From: Cytophagaceae bacterium
GTDB taxonomy: Bacteria > Bacteroidota > Bacteroidia > Cytophagales > Spirosomataceae
Reading direction: 5' to 3'
Length of the DNA stretch: 34,690 nucleotides
Assembly: GCA_947450365.1 (NCBI GenBank)
Contig: CANFVE010000031.1
Coordinates: forward strand, 1 to 34,690
Shown here: positions 16,408-23,382 of the stretch, piece by piece
Layout of the letters: each line of letters starts with the position of its first letter
How positions within the stretch are numbered: the stretch's first letter is position 1
Program-made: the position numbers and the translations under genes
The notes under the pieces: model-generated
What the model was told of the DNA's origin: nothing
Databases searched by the model: none
Seen by the model: the letters and a program-made list of their open reading frames with translations, nothing else

Positions 16408-17056
16408 GATGAAAAAGATATTATTGTTTTTGTTGTTGGCCGGGCCGGTGGCGATGGGTCAGCATGCGTTTGAAAACGAAATTCTTGCCTATGAAAAGCA
16501 AGATTCACTGGGCATGCCTGCCAAAGGGCAAAAATTATTCATCGGCAGTTCGAGTTTTCGATTATGGAAGACATTCGATGCGGACATGAAAGGAATTCCG
16601 GCGATTAATCGGGGTTTTGGGGGTTCGACTTTGTTGGACGCCTTGTATTATTTCGATCGAATGGTCGTTAAATATGCCCCTTCTTGGGTGTTTTTATATG
16701 AAGGGGACAATGATTTATCGAAAGGACAAAGTCCTGAGGAGATTGCGGCTGAATACAAATTATTTTCTGAAAAATTAGCCCTAGTCCTTCCCGCTACGAA
16801 ATTGGTTTTCGTTTCTGTAAGGCCAAGTTTGGCCAGACAAGCCATGGTCCATCAGCAAAAGGCCCTTAATGCGATCATTGCAACCTATAGTAAGGAGCAA
16901 AAAAACCGCTACGTCATCGACATGCATTCGCCTTTTTATTTGCCAGATGGCATGCTCATGCCAGATATTTTTGTGGCGGATCGTTTGCATTTAAATGAAA
17001 AAGGATACCCCATATTTGCTCTAACAATCAAAGAATTTATTAAAAGAAACCCTTAA
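16400..17056 (+). CDS. SGNH/GDSL-family hydrolase, exported
   Basis: A 218-residue protein with a signal peptide (MNKMKKILLFLLLAGPVAMGQ). The SGNH blocks are visible: FIGSSSFRLW (47-56; nucleophile Ser50 or Ser51), INRGFGGST (block II glycine), EGDNDL (101-106; Asn104) and ADRLHLNEKGY with Asp194 and His197. Such enzymes are esterases, often deacetylating polysaccharides or cell-wall sugars, acting in the periplasm. It overlaps the upstream oxidoreductase by 8 bases and the downstream regulator by 1 base (TAATG), so the three genes form a coupled unit. Confidence 0.9.
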   Translation: MNKMKKILLFLLLAGPVAMGQHAFENEILAYEKQDSLGMPAKGQKLFIGSSSFRLWKTFDADMKGIPAINRGFGGSTLLDALYYFDRMVVKYAPSWVFLYEGDNDLSKGQSPEEIAAEYKLFSEKLALVLPATKLVFVSVRPSLARQAMVHQQKALNAIIATYSKEQKNRYVIDMHSPFYLPDGMLMPDIFVADRLHLNEKGYPIFALTIKEFIKRNP

Positions 17057-17772
17057 TGGCTTTAAATAATTACGCAACTGGTGAGTGGATGCCAGGTATT
17101 TCTGTGGACTGTGTGATCTTTGGTTTTCATGAAAATCAATTGAAAGTATTGACCCTTCGGTTTAACCAAACAGATATTTGGTCCTTACCCGGTGGTTTTG
17201 TCGGGGTCCAAGAAGATTTAGATGCGGCGGCCAAACGTGTTTTATTGGAACGCACGGGTCTGTCAGACATTTATTTGGAACAATTTCACACCTTCGGTTG
17301 CCTAAAGCGAATTCAAGAGGCTAAAAAGCAGCACAAGGAAGTGGGGGATAAAATGGGCCGCACCCAGGACGATTATGATTGGATTTCAAGCCGATTTATT
17401 ACAACGGGGTATTTTGCTTTAGTTGATTATGAAAAAGTCGTCGTGAATGTGGGGGCGATGTCGGATACCTATTCATGGAAGGATATTCATGAGGTGGGTG
17501 AATTGTTTTTGGATCATTCGGAAATTTTGCAATTTGCCTTGGAACAATTGCGCCTCAGCCTCGACATTACATTAGTGGCCTTTAATTTATTGACCGAGAC
17601 ATTTACTATGTCAGAAGTTCAAAGTCTATATGAAACTATTTTAGGGAAACCTTTGGTACGGACAAATTTTCAGCGTAAAATGTTGTCCATGGATATTCTG
17701 GAACGCATCGAGAAAAAATACACAGGTGGAGCGCATAAGGCCCCTTATTTATATCGACTAAAAAGACCATAA
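17056..17772 (+). CDS. NrtR-like transcription regulator (Nudix domain plus winged helix)
   Basis: A 238-residue protein with an N-terminal Nudix fold (SVDCVIFGF, WSLPGGFV) and a C-terminal winged-helix part (TMSEVQSLYETILGKPLVRTNFQRKM... GGAHKAPYLYRL). This arrangement is that of NrtR and its sugar-responsive relatives in Bacteroidota. The Nudix box (47-69) is degenerate: in the REUxEE core the first Glu is Val62 and the last is Arg66, so hydrolysis is unlikely and the domain probably senses a ligand. It starts on the last base of the SGNH gene stop and probably controls this unit or a sugar pathway elsewhere. The effector is unknown. Confidence 0.88.
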   Translation: MALNNYATGEWMPGISVDCVIFGFHENQLKVLTLRFNQTDIWSLPGGFVGVQEDLDAAAKRVLLERTGLSDIYLEQFHTFGCLKRIQEAKKQHKEVGDKMGRTQDDYDWISSRFITTGYFALVDYEKVVVNVGAMSDTYSWKDIHEVGELFLDHSEILQFALEQLRLSLDITLVAFNLLTETFTMSEVQSLYETILGKPLVRTNFQRKMLSMDILERIEKKYTGGAHKAPYLYRLKRP

Positions 17773-17797
17773 AAAAAGCACCGAAAGGTGCTTTTTT
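17772..17797. terminator. Bidirectional terminator between the NrtR-like gene and yebC
   Basis: AAAAAGCACC and GGTGCTTTTT form a perfect stem of about 10 bp around a GAAA tetraloop (17783-17786), with A-runs and T-runs on both sides, so it can stop transcription from either direction. It fills nearly the whole gap between the two convergent genes. Confidence 0.9.
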
Positions 17798-17798
17798 C

Positions 17799-18515
17799 TT
17801 ATCCCATATTGTGATAGACGTTTTGCACATCGTCGTCTTCCTCGAGTCGTTCGATGAGTTTTTCCACATCGGCGATTTGAGCCTCCGTCAGTTCTTTGGT
17901 CTCATGCGGAATCCGCTCGAAATCCGCGCCCATTAATTCATAGCCTTTTTCTTCTAAGAATTTTTGAATGGCTCCGAAGGCGGTAAATTCCCCATAAATG
18001 TTAATTTGATTGGTTTCTTCGTCTAAAAATACCTCGTCACCGCCTAGGTCGATGAGTTCGAATTCCAATTCCTCCAAATCAATATCCGCTTTCGCAGCGA
18101 TTTTAAATACAGATTTGCGGGTAAAAATGAAGTCCAACATGCCTTGCGTACCTAAACTGCCGCCACATTTTGTGAATGAGGAACGGATGTTAGCGACGGT
18201 CCGGTTGATGTTATCGGTGGTTGTTTCGACAAGAATGGCGATACCATGTAGGGCATATCCCTCATATACAATCTCCTTGTAATCCTCTTGATCCTTGGAA
18301 GTAGCCCGTTTGATGGCGCGTTCTACGTTCTCTTTCGGCATATTGACCGCCTTGGCATTCTGAATGATGGCACGTAAACGTGAATTAGAAGAGGGATCTC
18401 CGCCACCCGATTTGACTGCGATGACGATGTCCTTGCCTATTTTGGTAAAGGTTTTGGCCATTTGACCCCAACGTTTAAATTTTCTGGCTTTTCTAAATTC
18501 AAATGCTCTTCCCAT
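17799..18515 (-). CDS. yebC: YebC/TACO1-family protein
   Basis: A 238-residue YebC-family protein starting at ATG 18515 (MGRAFEFRKARKFKRWGQMAK), the universal N-terminus of the family in this phylum. The open frame runs on upstream to 18659, but those 48 residues are not family-like, so I use the inner start. SGGGDPSSNSRLRAII, NMPKENVERAIKRA and ILVETTTDNINRTVANIR are conserved. The family was named as transcription regulators; recent work assigns it a role in translation, relieving ribosome stalling at proline-rich stretches. On the minus strand a TATTTTTG upstream may be its -7 element. Confidence 0.95.
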   Translation of the reverse strand: MGRAFEFRKARKFKRWGQMAKTFTKIGKDIVIAVKSGGGDPSSNSRLRAIIQNAKAVNMPKENVERAIKRATSKDQEDYKEIVYEGYALHGIAILVETTTDNINRTVANIRSSFTKCGGSLGTQGMLDFIFTRKSVFKIAAKADIDLEELEFELIDLGGDEVFLDEETNQINIYGEFTAFGAIQKFLEEKGYELMGADFERIPHETKELTEAQIADVEKLIERLEEDDDVQNVYHNMG

Positions 18516-18637
18516 AGTATTAATCCTTTTCGATGTGCAAAAATAAAACAAGCAAAATGATTTTCGTGTATCCAGTAAAAAAATCTTTTGGCCAGCCGCA
18601 TCCCCACAAGGCGGGCAGCAAGATTCGATTTTTCGGT

Positions 18638-18645
18638 TACCTTTG
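18638..18645 (+). promoter_or_regulatory. Possible -7 promoter element of the DUF5916 gene
   Basis: TACCTTTG is a perfect match to the Bacteroidota -7 motif and stands 22 bases before the ATG. No convincing TTG is found 19-20 bases upstream, so confidence is limited. Confidence 0.45.
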
Positions 18646-18667
18646 CATAAATGTGTCAACCTAGGCT

Positions 18668-20902
18668 ATGAATCGAATTTTATTAATCACCCTTCTTATG
18701 ATTTCATTTGCTGGAGGGCTTTTTGCTCAAAAGAAAAATGAAAATTTCAAAATGCATATCACCAGGTCCACGGGGCCTTTAAAAATTGATGGCAATTTGG
18801 ATGAACAAGCTTGGTTATCCGCCGCTGCTGTCAGTGATTTTGCGATGTGTACGCCCTTTGATACGCTATGTTCTCAAGTACGGACAGACGTAAAAATGAC
18901 CTATGATGATAAATACCTATATATCTCCGCAGAGTGTTTTTTAAAATCGGAATCGAATTACGTTGTTGAATCCCTCAAGCGGGATTTTTCGTTCGGGAAT
19001 AATGATAATTTTTTAGTCTTCATTGACACCTTTGATGACAAAACTACAGGCTTTTCTTTCGGCGCAAATGCGGCGGGGGCGCAATGGGATGGCCAAATGT
19101 CTGAGGGAGTGAAAATGAATTTAAACTGGGACAATAAATGGGAATCGGCAACGAGTTATCGGACCAATTCCTGGGTGTGGGAAGCAGCTATTCCTTTCAA
19201 ATCGATTCGGTACAAAGGGAATTCGACGCGCTGGGGCATAAATTTTTCTCGCCTGGATTTAAAGGCAAAGGAAAAATCAGCCTGGGCGCCGGTACCCCGC
19301 CAATTTCCCACGGCCACGCTCGCCTATGCCGGTGTACTCGTTTGGGATACGCCACCCCCAACGCCTAAGCAAAATATTTCAGTGATTCCGTATATCTTGA
19401 CCGGTGCCACGGCGAATTATGAGTCTAAAGACCCGACGTCCTCCCGGACACAAATTGGGGGAGATATTAAAGTGGCTGTGAATTCTAGCTTGAATCTGGA
19501 CATGACGCTGAATCCGGATTTTTCCCAAGTGGATGTGGATCGCCAGCAAACGAACTTGGATCGATTTGAATTATTTTATCCGGAGAAACGCCAATTTTTC
19601 ATCGAAAATTCCGACTTATTTGATGGCTTTGGTTCTGAAACCGTACGGCCTTTCTTTTCCCGACGAATCGGTTTGGCACTCAATACGAAGACCGGAATTT
19701 ACGAGCAAACGCCGATCACTTATGGTGCTCGTTTGAGTGGAAAATTAACAAATGATTGGCGAATTGGGGTTTTAAATGTACAATCGGAACGCATTGAGGC
19801 GAAAGGAGTTCCGACGCAAAATTATTCAATGATGGCGTTTCAACGAAAATTATTCGCCCGCTCAAACATCGGCGTATATATGGTAAATAAACAATCCTTC
19901 ATCGATACGGATTTACAGCGACAAAATGGCTTTCAGCCTTATAATCGGGACATCGGTTTTGAGTATAATTTGGCCTCCGCGAATAGCTTCTGGACGGGAA
20001 CTTTGTTTTATGGGAATTCCATTACGCCAGAAGATAAGGCTCAAAATTTCTCCCATGTGGCGGCCTTGACTTACAAGGATAATAATTGGATTGTGAGTTG
20101 GAAACACCAATGGGTAGGGGCAAATTACAACCCAGAAACAGGCTATGTGCCCCGAGTGAATTACACATTTATTAATCCAGAATTTGGGAAGATTTTCTAC
20201 CCAAAAAATAAGGCATCCAATGTGTTTTATACACAAGTTCGTGCGACGACAATGAATTATTGGAACAATCAAGGAACGCAAACGGATAACACCACCTATG
20301 TGGCTTTTGAAGGAAAATTGCGCGATCAGACAGGTTTTGGGACCTTTATTTCCTATGATTACGTAAAATTATTGTACGATTTTGATGCGACGCGAATGGG
20401 GAATACCGCACTAAAAAAAGGAACGGAACATCATTGGTATGCCATCAATGCACTTTACAATTCTTCGCCGATTAAATTATTTACCTATAGTGTGACAGCG
20501 CGTTTTGGTGGTTATTATGGGGACGGTTGGCGTACCGGCGTCACGGCCGAAATGGGGTATCGCTTTCAGCCATTTGGAAGTGTTTCGATGGCCGTCGATT
20601 ACAACGACATCCAAGACGTAGCCATTCCGGGTACGGAAACAATGGTAGCTAAAAAAGTTTCGTCGCAGTTTTGGATCATTCGGCCAAAGATTGATATTAC
20701 GTTTACGAATAAATTATTTTTTGCGACCTTTTTTCAGTTGAACCAACAAACGAAAAACATCAACCTCAACGCCCGTTTACAATGGCGGTATAAACCGGCT
20801 TCGGATTTATTCTTAGTGTATACGGATAATTATTTTCCAGAAATTTTTCAAATTCGTAACCGTGCCTTGGTGTTAAAATTGAATTATTGGCTTAATTTGT
20901 AG
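18668..20902 (+). CDS. DUF5916 outer-membrane protein with family 9 carbohydrate-binding-like domain
   Basis: A 744-residue protein with a signal peptide (cleavage near GGLFA-QKK). The first part (ITRSTGPLKIDGNLDEQAWLSAAAVSDF, VKMTYDDKYLYISAEC) is the CBM9-like domain found at the front of DUF5916 proteins. The remainder has NPDFSQVDVDRQQTNLDRFELFYPEKRQFFIENSDLF, a hallmark of the family, and then many alternating beta-strands with an aromatic last strand (LKLNYWLNL), as expected of an outer-membrane barrel. Function is unknown; the sugar-binding-like part suggests a ligand at the surface. A DUF2911 gene follows after 23 bases. Confidence 0.92.
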   Translation: MNRILLITLLMISFAGGLFAQKKNENFKMHITRSTGPLKIDGNLDEQAWLSAAAVSDFAMCTPFDTLCSQVRTDVKMTYDDKYLYISAECFLKSESNYVVESLKRDFSFGNNDNFLVFIDTFDDKTTGFSFGANAAGAQWDGQMSEGVKMNLNWDNKWESATSYRTNSWVWEAAIPFKSIRYKGNSTRWGINFSRLDLKAKEKSAWAPVPRQFPTATLAYAGVLVWDTPPPTPKQNISVIPYILTGATANYESKDPTSSRTQIGGDIKVAVNSSLNLDMTLNPDFSQVDVDRQQTNLDRFELFYPEKRQFFIENSDLFDGFGSETVRPFFSRRIGLALNTKTGIYEQTPITYGARLSGKLTNDWRIGVLNVQSERIEAKGVPTQNYSMMAFQRKLFARSNIGVYMVNKQSFIDTDLQRQNGFQPYNRDIGFEYNLASANSFWTGTLFYGNSITPEDKAQNFSHVAALTYKDNNWIVSWKHQWVGANYNPETGYVPRVNYTFINPEFGKIFYPKNKASNVFYTQVRATTMNYWNNQGTQTDNTTYVAFEGKLRDQTGFGTFISYDYVKLLYDFDATRMGNTALKKGTEHHWYAINALYNSSPIKLFTYSVTARFGGYYGDGWRTGVTAEMGYRFQPFGSVSMAVDYNDIQDVAIPGTETMVAKKVSSQFWIIRPKIDITFTNKLFFATFFQLNQQTKNINLNARLQWRYKPASDLFLVYTDNYFPEIFQIRNRALVLKLNYWLNL

Positions 20903-20925
20903 TCCTAAATAAAAAATCACATTCT

Positions 20926-21438
20926 ATGAAAAAATTAGTATTTATTTTGACTTGCCTCATGAGCTTCGGAGCCTTAGCTCAGCAAAAACCAATTCCTTCC
21001 CCTCCAGCTGTGGTCACTCAGAAAGTGGGTTCGACTGAAGTGATGATTAAATACGCGCAGCCATCCGTAAAAGGCCGTTTAGTATTCGGAACGAAAGAGG
21101 CAAAAGCCCTTGTTCCTTTCGGAGAAGTTTGGAGAACAGGTGCCAATGAGGCGACAACCATCGAATTTTCAGCCGATGTAACTGTTCAAGGAAAAGCCTT
21201 AGCCAAAGGCGTTTATTCTTTGTTTACTATTCCTGGCGAAACAGAATGGACGGTGATTTTCAACAAAGATCCGAAGCAATGGGGTGCTTACACGTATAAA
21301 GCAGACAATGATGTGTTGCGTGTCAAAGCGAAACCAAGTGAGCATGCGATGACGGAGAAGTTCACGATCGGGGTTTCGGCTACGGGCCAGGTGACCTTGG
21401 ATTGGGATAAAACATCGGTTTCATTCTACGTGAAATAA
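20926..21438 (+). CDS. DUF2911 secreted protein
   Basis: A 170-residue protein with a signal peptide (MKKLVFILTCLMSFGALA-QQ). The core YAQPSVKGRLVFG, LVPFGEVWRTGANEATTIEF, LAKGVYSLFTIPGE and TVIFNKDPKQWGAYTYKADNDVLRV is diagnostic of DUF2911, a periplasmic or outer-membrane family of unknown function frequent in Bacteroidota. It follows DUF5916 closely and is ended by a terminator, so the two form a two-gene unit. Confidence 0.92.
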   Translation: MKKLVFILTCLMSFGALAQQKPIPSPPAVVTQKVGSTEVMIKYAQPSVKGRLVFGTKEAKALVPFGEVWRTGANEATTIEFSADVTVQGKALAKGVYSLFTIPGETEWTVIFNKDPKQWGAYTYKADNDVLRVKAKPSEHAMTEKFTIGVSATGQVTLDWDKTSVSFYVK

Positions 21439-21457
21439 GGTTTTTACCACAAAAAAG

Positions 21458-21485
21458 AAAGCGGTTCCTCGGAATCGCTTTTTTT
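21458..21485 (+). terminator. Intrinsic terminator after the DUF2911 gene
   Basis: AAAGCGGTTCC (21458-21468) pairs with GGAATCGCTTT (21471-21481), with one G-T pair, and is followed by T-residues to 21485. Confidence 0.9.
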
Positions 21486-21566
21486 ATGCCCTTTTTGGTT
21501 TGAAATGAAGCGGGCATTGGCTATTTTTACCATGTTTAGCATCCATCATATATAATTTGAGTTCTT

Positions 21567-21935
21567 ATGAAAAAAGTATTGATTGCAGAAGATAGTTCGG
21601 TCATTCAAAATTTAGCCAAAAAGATTTTAGAATTTCAAAATTTCGAGATCCATGCGGTGAAGAATGGCCAACAAGTGTTAGACGAATTAGCCAAATCTGA
21701 TTTTGACATTATTCTATTAGATATCAATATGCCCGTGATGGATGGCATGGATTGTGCCCGTGCGGTGCGAGCTCTTTCCGATGCAAGCAAGGCGGCGATT
21801 CCAATGATTGCCATCACAGGAAATGCACGAAATTATTCCATGGAAGATTTCAAGGCAGCGGGTTTTAATGACTTTTTAGCGAAGCCTTTGAATTTTGATG
21901 CCTTGGTAACCCAGGTAAAAGCCTTAACGGAATAA
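21567..21935 (+). CDS. Single-domain response regulator (CheY-like)
   Basis: A 122-residue receiver domain with no output domain. Asp9 in AEDSS helps bind magnesium, Asp52 in LLDINMPVMDG is the phosphorylation site, Thr84 is in AITGNA and Lys106 in FLAKPLNF. It presumably acts by protein-protein contact, as a phosphorelay step or as an adaptor. No histidine kinase is encoded nearby, so its partner is elsewhere. The next gene begins 2 bases after the stop. Confidence 0.93.
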   Translation: MKKVLIAEDSSVIQNLAKKILEFQNFEIHAVKNGQQVLDELAKSDFDIILLDINMPVMDGMDCARAVRALSDASKAAIPMIAITGNARNYSMEDFKAAGFNDFLAKPLNFDALVTQVKALTE

Positions 21936-21937
21936 AC

Positions 21938-22708
21938 ATGTCCCCAATCCAGGTTACGTTTCTTGGAACGGGAACTTCGCAGGGGATTCCGATGATTGCT
22001 TGTGGTTGCGAAGTCTGTCAGTCGACAGATACGCGAGATAAGCGACTTCGTGTTTCCATTCATGTCGAAACACAAGGCAAAAGTTTCATCATCGATACAG
22101 GGCCGGATTTTCGCCAACAAATTTTACGCGCCGGCATTCAGCATGTGGATGCTGTCATATATACCCACGAGCATAAGGACCATACAGCTGGGATGGATGA
22201 TATTCGTGGCTTTAATTATGCCCAGCAGGCATCGATTCCTTTATATGCTCAGCAAAATGTCATCGATCAATTAAAGCGTGAATTTGCCTATGCCTTTGGG
22301 GAAGATAAATATCCAGGCGTTCCGGAAATCGAGGTGCATGCAATCCGGAATGAAGCCTTTCAGATTGAAGGCGTGGATATTCAGCCTATTTTAGTGAAGC
22401 ATTATTTTTTAGATGTATTCGGTTATCGTTTTGGCGATTTTACCTACATCACGGATGCGAATTTTATTTTGGAAGAGGAGATTGAAAAAGTTCGGGGGAC
22501 GAAGGTCTTAGTCATTAATGCGCTTCGGAAAACACCCCATATTTCTCATTTTACTTTGGCGGAGGCTTTGGAATTCATTGATAAAGTAAAGCCTGAAAAG
22601 GCGTATATCACGCATTTAAGTCATATGATGGGCTTGCATGCGGAGGTGCAGGCGGAATTGCCAGCGCATGTTTTTTTAGCCTATGATGGTTTAACTTTAT
22701 CGGTGTAA
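21938..22708 (+). CDS. MBL-fold metallohydrolase, PhnP-like
   Basis: A 256-residue metallo-beta-lactamase-fold protein. GTGTSQGIPMIACGCEVC (10-27) has cysteines 22, 24 and 27, like the structural zinc loop of PhnP-type phosphodiesterases; the metal site is THEHKDH (His77, His79, Asp81, His82) with a downstream THLSHMMG. PhnP hydrolyses phosphoribosyl cyclic phosphate, but no phosphonate genes are nearby, so another cyclic phosphodiester is possible here. It is packed between the response regulator and a HAD phosphatase with gaps of 2 and 1 bases. Confidence 0.9.
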   Translation: MSPIQVTFLGTGTSQGIPMIACGCEVCQSTDTRDKRLRVSIHVETQGKSFIIDTGPDFRQQILRAGIQHVDAVIYTHEHKDHTAGMDDIRGFNYAQQASIPLYAQQNVIDQLKREFAYAFGEDKYPGVPEIEVHAIRNEAFQIEGVDIQPILVKHYFLDVFGYRFGDFTYITDANFILEEEIEKVRGTKVLVINALRKTPHISHFTLAEALEFIDKVKPEKAYITHLSHMMGLHAEVQAELPAHVFLAYDGLTLSV

Positions 22709-22709
22709 T

Positions 22710-23351
22710 ATGGGATTTGGTGCGGTTTTATTTGATATGGATGGGGTGGTCGTGGATAATTTGCCTTACCATGTGGATGCGTGGTTGTTGTTTTGCGAGC
22801 GGCATGGGATTCCGTTGACTCGAGAAATTTTTTATCAAGAGTTAAATGGAATGAATTCCAAAGATACGTTTGAATGGTTTTATCGGCGGGAGATGAGTCG
22901 GGAGGAATTACGTGTCCTCGAGGAGGAAAAGGAATTGATTTATCGTGAATTTTATGGGCCGCATCGGAAGGCGGCGCCTGGTTTGGAAGTTTTTTTGAAG
23001 GAGATAAGGCAACGAGGCATTAAAACGGCTTTGGCTACCTCGGCGGGCCAGGGGAATATTGATTTCACCTTGGATGGTATTGGCTTACGGAATCAGTTTG
23101 ATGCGATTATTGGAGGGGGCGAGGTGCGCAAGGGAAAACCGGATCCGGAGATTTATTTGCGGGCGGCGGAAATGTTGGGGGTGGATCCTGAGGATTGTTG
23201 GGTGATCGAGGATTCCTTACAGGGCATCGCGGCGGGCTTGTCTGCGGGCATGCGGGTGGTGGGAATGACGACCTCGCATTCGTCGGCTGAATTAGCGCAT
23301 ACGCAGATTACGAGTCCTGATTTTATCGGATTGTTTGATCGAATGGTGTAG
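22710..23351 (+). CDS. HAD-family hydrolase, beta-phosphoglucomutase-like
   Basis: A 213-residue HAD enzyme. FDMDGVVVDN holds the nucleophile Asp9 and the acid-base Asp11; TSAG, GKPDPEIY and VIEDSLQGIAAGLSAGM are motifs II, III and IV. The cap domain and the YHVDAW segment suit the beta-phosphoglucomutase/phosphatase subfamily, which acts on sugar phosphates or small phosphoesters. Mutase activity cannot be told from phosphatase activity by reading. It starts one base after the metallohydrolase stop, so the two may act together. Confidence 0.9.
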   Translation: MGFGAVLFDMDGVVVDNLPYHVDAWLLFCERHGIPLTREIFYQELNGMNSKDTFEWFYRREMSREELRVLEEEKELIYREFYGPHRKAAPGLEVFLKEIRQRGIKTALATSAGQGNIDFTLDGIGLRNQFDAIIGGGEVRKGKPDPEIYLRAAEMLGVDPEDCWVIEDSLQGIAAGLSAGMRVVGMTTSHSSAELAHTQITSPDFIGLFDRMV

Positions 23352-23382
23352 AATTTTTTATATTCGTTTTTAAAATACCAAC

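Noticed and set aside
18516..18659. Upstream extension of the yebC frame by 48 residues
   Set aside because: The extra residues are cysteine-rich and unlike the family, whose proteins begin MGRAFEFRKA; the extension would also run into the promoter region of the divergent DUF5916 gene.
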